A DNA stretch of 64,000 bases from NCBI RefSeq assembly GCF_001673315.1, contig NZ_LZLQ01000024.1, forward strand, positions 62,001-126,000. The letters are read 5' to 3'. Position 1 is the stretch's first letter, and every line of letters begins with the position of its first letter. The position numbers and the translations under genes are program-made. This document shows, one piece after another, positions 10,314 through 20,140 of this stretch. This DNA is from Mycobacterium asiaticum. GTDB lineage: Bacteria; Actinomycetota; Actinomycetes; Mycobacteriales; Mycobacteriaceae. The notes under the pieces are model-generated. The model was not told the origin of the DNA and searched no databases. It was given only the letters and a program-made list of their open reading frames with translations.

Positions 10314-11297
10314 CTAACTCAGCGCGGGAATCACTTCCCGCTCGAACAACTCGATGCCGGACCGGTCGTACGCGGCCTCCGGAAAGTAACAGATTGCGTA
10401 GTCGCAACCCAGGTCGCGGACCTTGGTCAGCCGTTCGATCACCTGTTCCGGCGTACCCGTGGCGGAATCCGGCACGCCGGCAACCATCGATTCGGCCACC
10501 GCCTCCGGCACGTAGCCGGCCATCCGATCGCGCACCCGCTGCAACCGGTCCTTGACCTCGGCCTCAGACGTGCCGACGACCGCGGTGAAGTTGGCCGACC
10601 GCACGATGGCGTCGAAGTCGGTGCCGAGGTTGCGGCAGTGCGCGGCAAGCACCTCGGATTTGTGGGCGAATGCCTCAGGCTCCGGGGTGAAATTGGTGTA
10701 CTGCGCATACTGCGCAGCGATCCGCAGTGTCACCTTCTCCCCACCGCCGGCAATCCACAACGGAATACCGTTGTCTTGTAACGGCTTCGGGGCCACGATG
10801 GCACCATCGACCTGGTAGTGCTTGCCGTCGAAACTAACTTTCCCGTCGCGCCAGGCATCGCGCATGATCTGCACGCCTTCGTCCAGTCGCGCCAACCGCA
10901 CACCGGCCGACGGGAAGCCGTAACCATAGGCGCGCCATTCGTGTTCGTACCAGCCGCCACCGATGCCCATTTGGATGCGCCCACCGGAGATGATGTCGGT
11001 GGTCGCCGCAACCTTGGCCAGGTAGACGGGATTGCGGTAACTCATGGCAGTACACATCTGGCCGAGTTTGATCCGCGAAGTGACCGCAGCGTAGGCCGCC
11101 ATCAATGACCACGCCTCGTGGGTGGCTTCGTCGGTAGGCAGTGGAACGGTGTGGAAGTGGTCGTAGACCCACAGCGAATCCCAGGCGCTGCCGTCGGCGT
11201 AGGTGGCGAGGTCGCGCATTACCGCCCAATGCCGCTCAGGTTCGATGCCGACCAGATCCATTCGCCAGCCCTGCGGGATGAAGAGACCAAAGCGCAT
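10314..11297 (-). CDS. LLM class F420-dependent oxidoreductase
   Basis: A 327-aa TIM-barrel protein of the luciferase-like monooxygenase family, beginning MRFGLFIPQGWRMDLVG. Mycobacterial members generally use F420 rather than FMN. Segments GRIQMGIGGGWYEHEWRAYG and PLWIAGGGEKVTLRIAAQYA are typical cofactor-binding regions. Substrate unknown. It lies upstream of the DUF35/thiolase pair on the same strand but is separated by 266 bases, so it is probably its own unit. Confidence 0.88.
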   Translation of the reverse strand: MRFGLFIPQGWRMDLVGIEPERHWAVMRDLATYADGSAWDSLWVYDHFHTVPLPTDEATHEAWSLMAAYAAVTSRIKLGQMCTAMSYRNPVYLAKVAATTDIISGGRIQMGIGGGWYEHEWRAYGYGFPSAGVRLARLDEGVQIMRDAWRDGKVSFDGKHYQVDGAIVAPKPLQDNGIPLWIAGGGEKVTLRIAAQYAQYTNFTPEPEAFAHKSEVLAAHCRNLGTDFDAIVRSANFTAVVGTSEAEVKDRLQRVRDRMAGYVPEAVAESMVAGVPDSATGTPEQVIERLTKVRDLGCDYAICYFPEAAYDRSGIELFEREVIPALS

Positions 11298-11431
11298 AGC
11301 GTGACTTTAACCCGCTGAGATTTCACCACTTCAGCTGCAATGGCTGGATGGCCGCCGGCCTCATGCAGTCACCCAGCAACACGCGTTTGGCAGAGTAGGA
11401 CGTAAGTGCGCGAACGAGAGGAATGAACCGT

Positions 11432-12295
11432 ATGGAATTGACCGGTGTCGGCGTGTGGAGTAGCCAGCTGCGCTACAGCGACGCATCCGAAGCCGCGGAT
11501 GCTGCAGCGGAATTGGATGAGCTGGGCTTTACCGCGTTATGGATCCCCGATGTCGGCGGCCCGGTCTTCGATTCGGTGGGCAACCTGCTGGGCGCGACCA
11601 AACGCACGGTGATCGCCACCGGGATCCTTAATCTCTGGATGCATTCGGCTGAGGACGTGGCCGCCCAATATCAGGCGCTGACCGACGAGCACGGGGATCG
11701 ATTCCTCCTCGGCATCGGAGTCAGCCACGCACCATTGATCGACTCCCGCGAACCCGGGCGTTACCGCAAGCCGCTGGCAGCTACCGCGTCGTATCTGGAC
11801 GCGCTGGATGCCACCGAGCGGCCGGTACCCGTCGGCGATCGGGTGCTCGCCGCGCTAGGTCCAAAGATGTTGCAGTTGTCGGCGACCCGCGCCCGGGGCG
11901 CCCATCCCTACCTTGTTACCACCGAGCACACGGCCTCTGCCCGAACAACTTTGGGTGCGGGCCCATTGCTGTTGCCTGAGCAAACCGCCATCCTGACCGA
12001 CGATGCCGACGAAGCTCGTCGCATCGGAACCGATTGGCTCCGTTCGTATCTGGCTCTGCCGAACTACGCCAATAACCTGCTGCGCAGCGGGTTCACCGAA
12101 GAGGATTTGCAACAGGTGAGCCAACGTGTCTTCGACGCGATCATCGCGTGGGGAGATGAGGACGCGATCCTGCGCCGGGTTGCCGAGCATCATGCAGCCG
12201 GCGCGGACCACGTCTGCGTGCAGGTGCTGACTGCAGACCCGCAGGAGTTCCCGCGCGAGCAGTGGCGCCGACTCGCCGCCGCACTGCCACAATGA
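11432..12295 (+). CDS. LLM class F420-dependent oxidoreductase (TIGR03620-like)
   Basis: A 287-aa luciferase-like protein starting MELTGVGVWSSQLRYSD. An ATG nine bases earlier (11423) is possible, but the gagagga ribosome binding site would touch it, whereas its spacing to 11432 is ideal. LGFTALWIPDVGGPVFDS and HGDRFLLGIGVSH match the TIGR03620 branch of F420 enzymes. Substrate unknown. It diverges from the other LLM gene and ends at a strong terminator. Confidence 0.87.
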   Translation: MELTGVGVWSSQLRYSDASEAADAAAELDELGFTALWIPDVGGPVFDSVGNLLGATKRTVIATGILNLWMHSAEDVAAQYQALTDEHGDRFLLGIGVSHAPLIDSREPGRYRKPLAATASYLDALDATERPVPVGDRVLAALGPKMLQLSATRARGAHPYLVTTEHTASARTTLGAGPLLLPEQTAILTDDADEARRIGTDWLRSYLALPNYANNLLRSGFTEEDLQQVSQRVFDAIIAWGDEDAILRRVAEHHAAGADHVCVQVLTADPQEFPREQWRRLAAALPQ

Positions 12296-12300
12296 GCAGT

Positions 12301-12342
12301 CGCAAAAGCCCCCGAAACCACGCTGTTTCGGGGGCTTTTGCG
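12301..12342. terminator. Strong bidirectional terminator
   Basis: A perfect 17-base stem (12301-12317 with 12326-12342, cgcaaaagcccccgaaa on one side) with an 8-base loop sits between the convergent LLM gene and fadB. Each arm carries the A or T run needed in its own orientation, so it can stop transcription from both sides. Confidence 0.92.
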
Positions 12343-12357
12343 TCTACACGAGCTAGG

Positions 12358-14502
12358 TCAGCTCAATGAGTCCGGCGGCAGAAAGCGGTCGCCGTACTTC
12401 TCCGCCAGTTCACGGGCGCGGGCCACAAAGGCCTCCTTGCCCTTGCCGAGCGGACCTTCGTAACCCACGATGTACTGCGCGCTACCACCGGTCCAGGGCG
12501 GAAAACCGATGCCCATGATCGAGCCGATGTTGGCGTCGGCCGTCGACGTCAACACGTTCTCGTCGAGACACTTCTGGGTTTCCAGCGCCTCGGCGAACAA
12601 CATCCGGTCGATCATGTCCTGCAGGGGCGGCTCCGAAGAGCCGGATTTGAACGTCTCCCGCAGTCCCGGCCACAATCCGGACCGCTTGCCGTCGGGGTAC
12701 TCGTAGAACCCCGCACCCTTGAGGCGCCCCGACCGTTCCAGCTCGATCATCTTCTCCACCACGGCTTCTGCCGGGTGCGGCTCGTAGGTGCCGCCCGCGT
12801 CCTCGACACCCTTACGGGTCGCGAGCGCGATCTTGTGCATGAGCTCCAGGTTGAGTTCGTCGGACAGCTGCAACGGCGGGGCCGGGTAGCCGGCCTGCGA
12901 ACCGGCCTGTTCGATGCTGGCCGGCTCCACACCCTCACCGAGCATCGCCAGCGCCTCGTTGACGAAGGTGCCGATGACGCGAGAGGTGAAGAAGCCGCGG
13001 CTGTCGTTGACCACGATCGGTGTCTTGCCGATAGCCAGCGTGTAGTCGAACACCCGAGCCAACGCCTCATCGGATGTCTTCTCGCCCCGGATGATTTCCA
13101 CCAGCGGCATCTTGTCGACCGGCGAGAAGAAGTGAATTCCGACGAAGTCCTCCTGCCGCTTGACACCGGTCGCCAAACCAGTGATCGGCAGCGTCGAGGT
13201 GTTCGAACCCAGCAGCGCGTTGGGCTCCACGATGTCCTCGATCTCCTGGAACACCTTGTGCTTGAGTTCCTGGTTCTCGAACACCGCCTCGATGACGAAG
13301 TCCACGCCCTTGAGGTCAGCCGGGTCGGCCGCCGGGGTGATGCGCGCCAGCAGGGCGTCGCTCTTCTCCTGGGAGGTGCGGCCACGCTCGAGCGCCTTGG
13401 CCTCCAGCTTTTCCGAGTAGCCCTTACCCTTCTGGGCCGCTTCGATGCTGACGTCTTTGAGCACCACGTCGTAACCGGCCTTGGCCGAGACGTAGGCGAT
13501 GCCCGCACCCATCATGCCCGCACCGAGTACACCGATCTTGTTGATCTTGACCGGCTCGATGCCGTCGGGGCGCGACCCGCCGTTGTTGATGGTCTGCAGG
13601 TCGAAGAAGAACGCCTGGATCATGTTCTTGGCAACCTGGCCGGTGACCAGCGTGGTGAAGTAACGGCTCTCGATGCGACTGGCGGTGTCGAAGTCCACCT
13701 GGGCGCCCTCGACCGCGGCAGACAGAATGGCCCTCGGTGCCGGCATCGGCGCGCCCTTGATCTGCTTGCGCAGCAACGCCGGGAACGACGGCAAGATCGA
13801 CGCCAACCCCGGCGACGACGGAGTGCCGCCGGGCATCTTGTAACCCTTCTTGTCCCAGGGCTGTTCGTGCGCATCGGGGTTCGCCTTGATCCACTCCTTG
13901 GCGGCGGGCACCAATTCCTCGACCGTCGGCAGCACCTCGTCGATCAGGCCGAGTTCTTTAGCCTTGGCCGGCTTGAACCGGGTGCCCTGCGACAAGACGT
14001 TCATGAAAGCGTTCTGGATGCCGAACATGCGCACCGAGCGGGTGACACCGCCGGCCCCCGGCAGCAGGCCCAATGTCGCCTCGGGGAAACCGAACTGCGA
14101 CCCCTTGACGTCTGCGGCGATGCGGTGATGGCAGGCCAGCGCGATCTCCAGGCCGCCGCCGAGAGCGGCACCGTTGAGTGCCGCCACGACCGGTTTGCCC
14201 AAGGTCTCCAGCGTGCGCAACTGCTTCTTGACGTTCTCGACCAAATCGAAGGCTTCGCCGGCATTCTCCGGTCCGATCTGGACCATGCTCTTGACGTCGC
14301 CGCCGGCGAAGAAGGTCTTCTTGGCGCTGGTGATCACCACGCCGGTGATCGAATCCTTTTCGGCGACAAGACGATCGACAGTCTTGCCCATCGACTCGAT
14401 GTAGGCCTCGTTCATGACGTTCGCCGACCCGGACGGGTCGTCCAGCGTCAGGGTGACGATACCGTCGTCGTCCTTGTCCCACTGAATGGTGTTGTCGGCC
14501 AT
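12358..14502 (-). CDS. fadB: Fatty acid oxidation multifunctional enzyme FadB
   Basis: Alpha subunit (714 aa) of the trifunctional beta-oxidation complex. The N-terminal crotonase domain with [16 protein letters not shown] hydrates enoyl-CoA. The following 3-hydroxyacyl-CoA dehydrogenase domain has the NAD motif [13 protein letters not shown] near residue 330. The start at 14502 ([10 protein letters not shown]) is favoured over a longer frame because it gives the conserved N-terminus and lies just after fadA. It forms an operon with fadA upstream. H37Rv counterpart: Rv0860. Confidence 0.95.
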   Translation of the reverse strand: MADNTIQWDKDDDGIVTLTLDDPSGSANVMNEAYIESMGKTVDRLVAEKDSITGVVITSAKKTFFAGGDVKSMVQIGPENAGEAFDLVENVKKQLRTLETLGKPVVAALNGAALGGGLEIALACHHRIAADVKGSQFGFPEATLGLLPGAGGVTRSVRMFGIQNAFMNVLSQGTRFKPAKAKELGLIDEVLPTVEELVPAAKEWIKANPDAHEQPWDKKGYKMPGGTPSSPGLASILPSFPALLRKQIKGAPMPAPRAILSAAVEGAQVDFDTASRIESRYFTTLVTGQVAKNMIQAFFFDLQTINNGGSRPDGIEPVKINKIGVLGAGMMGAGIAYVSAKAGYDVVLKDVSIEAAQKGKGYSEKLEAKALERGRTSQEKSDALLARITPAADPADLKGVDFVIEAVFENQELKHKVFQEIEDIVEPNALLGSNTSTLPITGLATGVKRQEDFVGIHFFSPVDKMPLVEIIRGEKTSDEALARVFDYTLAIGKTPIVVNDSRGFFTSRVIGTFVNEALAMLGEGVEPASIEQAGSQAGYPAPPLQLSDELNLELMHKIALATRKGVEDAGGTYEPHPAEAVVEKMIELERSGRLKGAGFYEYPDGKRSGLWPGLRETFKSGSSEPPLQDMIDRMLFAEALETQKCLDENVLTSTADANIGSIMGIGFPPWTGGSAQYIVGYEGPLGKGKEAFVARARELAEKYGDRFLPPDSLS

Positions 14503-14519
14503 TATTGTTCGAAACCCTC

Positions 14520-15731
14520 TCAGACTCGTTCTACGATCGTCGCGACACCCATGCCGCCGCCAATACACAGCGTCACCAACGCACGCCGGGCGTTACGCCG
14601 CTCCAGCTCGTCGACCATGGTGCCGAGAATCATTGCGCCGGTAGCGCCCAACGGGTGACCCATGGCAATGGCACCGCCATTGACGTTGAGCTTCTCGTCG
14701 GGGATGTTCAGGTCCTTCTGGAACTTCAGCACCACCGATGCGAAGGCCTCGTTAAGCTCGAACAGGTCGATGTCGTCGACGGTCAGACCGGCGCGGTCCA
14801 GCACCTTTTTGGTGGCCGGGGTGGGTCCGGTCAGCATGATCACCGGGTCGGCGCCACTGGTCGCGGTTGCCACGATGCGGGCCCGCGGGGTGGCGTTGAT
14901 GGCCTGCCCCGCCTTTTCCGACCCGATCATCACCAGCGCCGCGCCGTCGACGATCCCGGAGGAGTTACCACCGGTGTGGACGTGGTTGATCTTCTCGACG
15001 TAGTGGTATTTCTGCAGCGCCACGTCGTCGAAGCCGCCCATGGCCGCGAGTGCCTCGAAGGCCGGCTTCAACTTGCCCAGGCCCTCCTTGGTGGTGTCGG
15101 GCCGCATGTGCTCGTCGTGGTCCAGGATCAGCAGACCGTTCTGGTCGCGGACCGGCACGACCGACTTGGCGAAGTAGCCGCCCGACCACGCCTCGGCGGC
15201 CTTCTGCTGGCTGCGCAGCGCGTAGTTGTCCACGTCGTCGCGCGAGAAGCCCTCGATGGTGGCGATCAAGTCGGCGCCGATGCCCTGCGGGACGAACATC
15301 ACCTCGTAGTTGGTGGCCGGGTCCAGGCCCATGGCGCCGCCATCGGATCCCATCGGCACCCGGCTCATCGACTCGACGCCACCGGCCAACACCAGGTCGT
15401 CCCAGCCCGAGCGAACCTTCTGGGCAGCGGTGTTGACGGCTTCAAGGCCGGAGGCGCAGAACCGGTTCAACTGCACGCCGCCGGAGGTGACCGGCATACC
15501 CGAGGCCAGCACCGCGGCGCGGGCGATGTCGCCGCCCTGATCGCCGACCGGCGAGACACAGCCCAGGATGACGTCGCTGATCAGGTTCTCGTCGAGGTCG
15601 GGATTGCGCTTGCGCAGCTCCTCGATCAGGCCCACGACCAGGCTCAATGGCTTGACTTCGTTCAGCGAGCCGTTGCGTTGCTTACCGCGGGGCGTACGGA
15701 TGGCCTCATAGATGAAGGCTTCTTCGGACAT
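14520..15731 (-). CDS. fadA: Acetyl-CoA acyltransferase FadA
   Basis: Beta subunit (403 aa) of the same complex and the thiolase that cleaves 3-ketoacyl-CoA. The nucleophile motif [12 protein letters not shown], the HPLGATGA motif and the C-terminal CIGGGMG are all intact, unlike in the Ltp-type gene at 8475. It ends 17 bases before fadB. H37Rv counterpart: Rv0859. The promoter must lie in the 214-base palindrome-rich gap shared with dapC. Confidence 0.95.
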   Translation of the reverse strand: MSEEAFIYEAIRTPRGKQRNGSLNEVKPLSLVVGLIEELRKRNPDLDENLISDVILGCVSPVGDQGGDIARAAVLASGMPVTSGGVQLNRFCASGLEAVNTAAQKVRSGWDDLVLAGGVESMSRVPMGSDGGAMGLDPATNYEVMFVPQGIGADLIATIEGFSRDDVDNYALRSQQKAAEAWSGGYFAKSVVPVRDQNGLLILDHDEHMRPDTTKEGLGKLKPAFEALAAMGGFDDVALQKYHYVEKINHVHTGGNSSGIVDGAALVMIGSEKAGQAINATPRARIVATATSGADPVIMLTGPTPATKKVLDRAGLTVDDIDLFELNEAFASVVLKFQKDLNIPDEKLNVNGGAIAMGHPLGATGAMILGTMVDELERRNARRALVTLCIGGGMGVATIVERV

Positions 15732-15882
15732 GTCGATTCGATTTCCTCTTCAAAAGGGAGTGTTTGGATCCGCCTACAGACTAGGTCCAGTAGGAGCACC
15801 CTAACAGGGCGCCCCCGGCCAACCTGTTGGTTGGGAGGGATCAGCAGGTCAGGGAGCGCCGCGCGTGACATTGTCGTCGCAG

Positions 15883-15946
15883 TGGGAGTCGAGCGTGACA
15901 GGACAGTCACGGCCGGCGCGATAGGCGCGCTTAAGCTCGACTCCCA
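15883..15946. promoter_or_regulatory. Nested inverted repeats between fadA and dapC
   Basis: The outer arms tgggagtcgagc (15883-15894) and gctcgactccca (15935-15946) are perfect and include the A of the dapC ATG. Inside lies cgtgac-N6-gtcacg (15894-15911). Either an operator for the divergent promoters or a dispersed repeat could explain it. The GTGA/TCAC spacing is eight, not six, so it is not a standard CRP site. Confidence 0.55.
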
Positions 15947-17112
15947 TGACGGTGCCGAGGCTGCAGCCCTACGCGACCACGGTATTCGCCGAGATGTCGT
16001 CACTGGCGGCACGGATCGGCGCGGTGAACCTCGGGCAAGGCTTTCCCGACGAGGACGGACCGCCGGAAATGCTGCGCGCCGCCCAAGAGGCCATCGCCGA
16101 AGGCGTCAACCAGTACCCTCCCGGCCTGGGCATGGCTCCGCTGCGTCAAGCCATTGCCGCCCAGCGCCGCCGGAAGTTCGGCATTGAGTACGACCCCGAC
16201 ACCGAGGTGCTGGTCACCGTCGGCGCCACCGAGGCGATCGCCGGCGCGGTCCTCGGCCTCGTCGAGCCTGGCTCCGAGGTCCTGCTGATCGAACCGTTCT
16301 ACGACTCCTATTCACCGGTGGTCGCCATGGCCGGCGCACATCGCGTCGCGGTACCGCTGGTCCCGCACGGCCGGGGTTTCGCGCTGGACGCCGACGCGCT
16401 GCGCCGCGCGGTCACGCCCCGGACGCGCGCACTGATCGTCAACTCGCCGCACAATCCCACCGGCGCCGTGCTCAGCACGGCCGAACTCCGAGCCATCGCC
16501 GAGATCGCGGTGGACGCGGATCTGCTCGTCATCACCGACGAGGTCTATGAGCATCTGGTGTACGACGGCCACACCCACCAACCGCTGGCCGGTTTCGACG
16601 GCATGGCCGAGCGCACCCTGACCATCTCGAGCGCGGCGAAAATGTTCAACTGCACCGGCTGGAAGATCGGATGGGCTTGTGGCCCTGCGGAACTCATCAC
16701 CGGGGTGCGTGCCGCCAAGCAGTACTTGAGTTACGTCGGCGGGGCCCCGTTCCAGCCTGCGGTCGCCTTGGCGTTGAACACCCAGGAACAGTGGGTGGCG
16801 AAGCTGCGCGACTCGCTACAGGCGCGACGCGATCGGCTGGCCAACGGCCTGATCGAGATCGGTTTCGACGTGCACGACAGTCATGGCACCTACTTCCTCT
16901 GCGCCGATCCGCGCCCATTGGGATACGACGACAGCACCGCGTTCTGTGCGACACTTCCGGAGAAAGTCGGTGTAGCCGCAATTCCGATGTCGGCGTTCTG
17001 CGACCCGACAGCCCAGCACGCCGATGTATGGAATCACCTGGTGCGCTTCACCTTCTGCAAGCGCGAGGACACCCTGGACGAAGCCCTGCGGCGACTGAGC
17101 GCGCTGCGCTAG
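15946..17112 (+). CDS. dapC: N-succinyldiaminopimelate aminotransferase DapC
   Basis: A 388-aa fold type I PLP aminotransferase, assigned in mycobacteria to the lysine/diaminopimelate pathway (H37Rv Rv0858c). The PLP lysine is Lys232 in SAAKMFNCTGWKIGW. Upstream motifs LGQGFPDEDGPPEM and NSPHNPTGAV are typical of class I aminotransferases. The stop codon overlaps the stop of the convergent SRPBCC gene in the sequence CTAG. Kynurenine or aspartate aminotransferase activity cannot be excluded from sequence alone. Confidence 0.88.
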   Translation: MTVPRLQPYATTVFAEMSSLAARIGAVNLGQGFPDEDGPPEMLRAAQEAIAEGVNQYPPGLGMAPLRQAIAAQRRRKFGIEYDPDTEVLVTVGATEAIAGAVLGLVEPGSEVLLIEPFYDSYSPVVAMAGAHRVAVPLVPHGRGFALDADALRRAVTPRTRALIVNSPHNPTGAVLSTAELRAIAEIAVDADLLVITDEVYEHLVYDGHTHQPLAGFDGMAERTLTISSAAKMFNCTGWKIGWACGPAELITGVRAAKQYLSYVGGAPFQPAVALALNTQEQWVAKLRDSLQARRDRLANGLIEIGFDVHDSHGTYFLCADPRPLGYDDSTAFCATLPEKVGVAAIPMSAFCDPTAQHADVWNHLVRFTFCKREDTLDEALRRLSALR

Positions 17113-17543
17113 GCCCCCATCACGCGATTCCGCAGACCTTCCAGCGCGGCGTTGAGGATCTTCTTCCGCGCCAATTTGACCCAGAATTCGGGCAGCGGCG
17201 CCAACGGTTCGACGGTGATGGTGAATCGCACCCGGGTCCTGTTCTCACCCACCCGGGTCAGGTTGTATTCGCCATGCTGGCCGTGTTGCTGGGCAGTTCT
17301 TTTCGCATCCCAGAGCATCCAGTCCGGACCCCAGTGATATTCCAGCAATTCGGTGTCGACGATGCCCGTCACTTTGATCGTGACCTTGACATGGTGGGGG
17401 CGGCCATCAGGGTAGGTGTCGATCACCTCGGCGCGTTTGTGCACCGAGGACCAGGACGGCACCGAGTCCATGTCGGCAAGCGCGTCGATTATCACCTCGG
17501 GCGAAGCGTCGATGACAATTTCGGACGATGCTTGAATGGCCAT
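17109..17543 (-). CDS. SRPBCC family protein (Rv0857-like)
   Basis: A 144-aa START-like/polyketide-cyclase fold protein starting MAIQASSEIVIDASPEVIIDAL. Such proteins hold hydrophobic ligands in a deep cavity; the ligand is unknown. It is a paralogue of the genes at 18015 and 19614, sharing the pattern SxEIVIDAxPExI, SVHKRAEV and PDGRPHHVK. All three surround far, suggesting a common lipid-related role. Confidence 0.85.
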   Translation of the reverse strand: MAIQASSEIVIDASPEVIIDALADMDSVPSWSSVHKRAEVIDTYPDGRPHHVKVTIKVTGIVDTELLEYHWGPDWMLWDAKRTAQQHGQHGEYNLTRVGENRTRVRFTITVEPLAPLPEFWVKLARKKILNAALEGLRNRVMGA

Positions 17544-17606
17544 TGCTAATAAGTTAGCAATGCGGTCACGTCCCGGACCACGACGAAACGCCAGGGCCCG
17601 GCGAGC

Positions 17607-17984
17607 TCAGAGCAAGCTTGACGGAACCGCGAGGGTGAGCACCACCAGCATCAACGCCAGCAAGAACCATCCGACGCCCTGCCAGACCCACCAGCGTCCC
17701 CCCATCCGCCAGACGCGGTAGGTGCGGACGAACGCGGCGATGCCGCCCAGCAACAAAATCAGCGGTGAGCCGAGCGCTATGGCGTTGCGCCGCAACGCAC
17801 CGCAGTGCTCCAGCGAATGATCCCCGGACCCGGACTTGCAGCTGCCGGCCCACATGACGGTCAGCAACAGCACCAACATCGCGAGGCCGACCACGGCGGC
17901 GCCGAATCGCACGGCGGTCGCGAAGGTTTTCTCGTCCCGGGGCCCGGGCGGGCCCGCCATCGTCGGAGTATCGCTCATGCCCAA
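17607..17984 (-). CDS. Small integral membrane protein
   Basis: A 125-aa protein with a hydrophilic N-terminus followed by three probable membrane helices (residues about 30-48, 70-88 and 100-122). A pair of cysteines lies in the loop after the first helix (SCKSGSG, EHCGAL). It lies between two SRPBCC genes on the same strand with short gaps, so it may be co-transcribed. The start could be the second Met, two codons later. Function unknown. Confidence 0.65.
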   Translation of the reverse strand: MGMSDTPTMAGPPGPRDEKTFATAVRFGAAVVGLAMLVLLLTVMWAGSCKSGSGDHSLEHCGALRRNAIALGSPLILLLGGIAAFVRTYRVWRMGGRWWVWQGVGWFLLALMLVVLTLAVPSSLL

Positions 17985-18014
17985 GTCGTCTACCCCCCGG
18001 CGGACGAACTAATC

Positions 18015-18473
18015 TCAGCTGCCCGGATCGGCAGCAGGGTCGCCGTCCTCTACCAACTTGCGCAACCCTTCGGTTGCCGCCTCCAACGCTGCCTTGCTGG
18101 CGCGCTTGACGATGAACGCGGGGATAGGACCGGCGGGTTCGACGGTGATGTCGAATCGCACCCGGGATTTGTCGACACCTTCAGCCTTGACGGTGTATTC
18201 GATGTGCTGCCCGTGTTGCTGGAAGGTGTCCTTGGCATCCCAGACCACCCAGTCGGGTCCCCAGTGGTATTCCAGGATCTCGTTGTCGACAATCCCGAGG
18301 ATCTTGACCGTCGCCTTCACGTGGTGCGGACGGCCGTCGGGATAGCAGTCGAGCACTTCGACCTTCTTGTGCACCGGAGAGAGCTGAGGCAGCGCGTCGA
18401 CATCACGCAACGCCGCCATGACCTTCTCCGGCGGCGCGTCGATCACAATCTCCCGCGATGCTTGAACGGCCAT
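18015..18473 (-). CDS. SRPBCC family protein (Rv0856-like)
   Basis: A paralogue of the 17109 gene with the N-terminus MAVQASREIVIDAPPEKVM and the same LSPVHKKVEV, PDGRPHHVK and EYHWGPDW blocks. The start at 18473 aligns with its neighbours; a Met three codons earlier is also possible. The START-like cavity suggests lipid or hydrophobic ligand binding. Length is 152 aa. Confidence 0.85.
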   Translation of the reverse strand: MAVQASREIVIDAPPEKVMAALRDVDALPQLSPVHKKVEVLDCYPDGRPHHVKATVKILGIVDNEILEYHWGPDWVVWDAKDTFQQHGQHIEYTVKAEGVDKSRVRFDITVEPAGPIPAFIVKRASKAALEAATEGLRKLVEDGDPAADPGS

Positions 18474-18529
18474 CCAGGCCAAGCTAGCAACGCCGTCCCG
18501 GTTGCGGGCGGTGTTGCGTCAATTACTCG

Positions 18530-19609
18530 TTACCAGCCGATTTCGTGCAGCGGCGTGGTGGTGGCGGGAGGCCGGCCGACCGGGTCACTCGGTGTGCGGG
18601 AGAACCGCGGCGCGGGCGCGGCCTGTTGGACGCCGTGCGCGGTGATCACGGTGGACCGCCCGGTCAGGTGCGCGTCGAGCGCGGCTTCCGACCAAGTCAA
18701 TACCGGTGTCACGCATGCGTCGGTCCCCGCGAAGATCTCGGTCCACTCGTCGCGTGTCCGGCCGGCGAATTTCTCGGTGAACATCGCGCGCATGCGCGGA
18801 AAAGCTGACTGGTCATGCTGATTCGGCACATCGTCTTCTGACAGGCCGAGCCCGGCTAACAGTGCCTTGAAGAATTGCGGCTCGATGGCGCCGACCGCCA
18901 TGTACTTGCCGTCGGAGGTCTCATAACAGCGGTAGAACGGAGCGCCGCCGTCCAGCAGAAACGATTCACGCTCATCGCGCAGGGCGCCCGTCGCCTTCAT
19001 CGTCCACATCATCTGGGCCAGGACGCTGACCCCGTCCACCATCGCGGCGTCGATCACCTGACCCAACCCCGAGCGCTCCCGCTCGTACAGCGCGGCGACG
19101 ATGCCCAGCAACACCAGCATCGACCCGCCACCGAAATCGGCGACGAGATTCAGCGGCGGCGTAGGGGGTCGGTCGCGATAGCCCAGCGACGACATCGCGC
19201 CGGTCTGCGACAGGTAGTTGATGTCGTGTCCTGCCGTCGAGGCAAGCGGCCCGTCCTGGCCCCAGCCGGTGATGCGGGCATAGATCAGCCGAGGATTGAC
19301 GGCGGCGCACTCTTGCGGGCCGATGCCCAGGCGCTCGCACGTTCCGGGCCGAAAGCAGTCCACCAGCACGTCGGCCTTGGCGGCCAGGTCCAGCAGTACC
19401 TGAGGTTGCGTCTTTACGTCCAGGTCGACCACCCGCTTGCCGCGGTGCAGTAGATCGCGGTCCTCGGCGGGCATCTGCAGCCCGCCGGGCCGGCGCACCC
19501 GGACTACGTCCGCGCCCATGTCGGCCAGCACCATGCCGGCGTGCGGGCCGGGTCCGATGCCGCCGAGTTCGATGACCTTGACCCCGGCCAGCGGTCCCCC
19601 GCGAGCCAC
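18530..19609 (-). CDS. far: CaiB/BaiF-type CoA-transferase or acyl-CoA racemase (Far-like)
   Basis: A 359-aa family III CoA-transferase. Its closest named homologues are mycobacterial alpha-methylacyl-CoA racemase-like proteins; H37Rv Rv0855 is called far. The segment ITGWGQDGPLASTAGHDINY carries the catalytic aspartate of the family. Racemases of this group epimerise 2-methyl acyl-CoAs before beta-oxidation of branched chains and sterol side chains. It lies between SRPBCC genes with a four-base gap to the downstream one. Confidence 0.85.
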   Translation of the reverse strand: MARGGPLAGVKVIELGGIGPGPHAGMVLADMGADVVRVRRPGGLQMPAEDRDLLHRGKRVVDLDVKTQPQVLLDLAAKADVLVDCFRPGTCERLGIGPQECAAVNPRLIYARITGWGQDGPLASTAGHDINYLSQTGAMSSLGYRDRPPTPPLNLVADFGGGSMLVLLGIVAALYERERSGLGQVIDAAMVDGVSVLAQMMWTMKATGALRDERESFLLDGGAPFYRCYETSDGKYMAVGAIEPQFFKALLAGLGLSEDDVPNQHDQSAFPRMRAMFTEKFAGRTRDEWTEIFAGTDACVTPVLTWSEAALDAHLTGRSTVITAHGVQQAAPAPRFSRTPSDPVGRPPATTTPLHEIGW

Positions 19610-19613
19610 AGCG

Positions 19614-20057
19614 CTACTTGCCCTTTTTGACCTTCAGCACCCGGTTGCGTAGTTCTTTGGTCGCAGAGTCAATGGTGCCCTTGACGGCGCGCTTGAGTAC
19701 GAAACCGGGTAGCGGGACATTCGGGTCGACGGTGATCTCCATCTTCACCAGCGTCTCGTCGCCCTTGGGCACCAAGGAATACTTTCCGTCCTGCGATTTC
19801 TGTTGCCCCGAACTGACCAGCGTCCAGGTCACTTCGTTACCGCTCCAGGTGTAGGCCACCACCTGCTCGTCGGTGATGCCCGCGGTCCGCACCTTCATCT
19901 TTACTTTGCTCGGGCGTCCGTCGGCTCCGGTCTCGAGGATCTCGGCGCTCTGATGCGGCTCGGACCAGTCGGGCATCGCCTCGAAATCAGCGATGACATC
20001 CAGGATCTCCTCGGGACTGGCTTCGATGACGATGTCGCGGGATTCTTTGATTGCCAT
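19614..20057 (-). CDS. SRPBCC family protein (Rv0854-like)
   Basis: The third SRPBCC paralogue here (147 aa), beginning [19 protein letters not shown]. The start at 20057 is chosen because it aligns with its paralogues; the frame continues to 20114 without similarity. It is rich in lysine at the C-terminus. It lies directly upstream of far and diverges from the decarboxylase gene across 83 bases. Confidence 0.85.
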   Translation of the reverse strand: MAIKESRDIVIEASPEEILDVIADFEAMPDWSEPHQSAEILETGADGRPSKVKMKVRTAGITDEQVVAYTWSGNEVTWTLVSSGQQKSQDGKYSLVPKGDETLVKMEITVDPNVPLPGFVLKRAVKGTIDSATKELRNRVLKVKKGK

Positions 20058-20140
20058 GGCCCGCACGATATCGAACCAGTGCCCCGGCGGGGAATAGTCA
20101 TGTTGCCGAAACATCCTCTGCGGGGCGTACCGTCGTTTCC

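Noticed and set aside
12775..14658. 627-aa plus-strand reading frame antisense to fadB
   Set aside because: It is rich in Arg, Gly, His and Asp without family motifs, as expected for the complement of a GC-rich gene; fadB has all expected motifs.
15894..15911. CRP site between fadA and dapC
   Set aside because: GTGA and TCAC are separated by eight bases rather than six.
14505..16187. 560-aa plus-strand frame across fadA and the dapC start
   Set aside because: Antisense shadow of fadA; no motif and conflicts with two well-supported genes.
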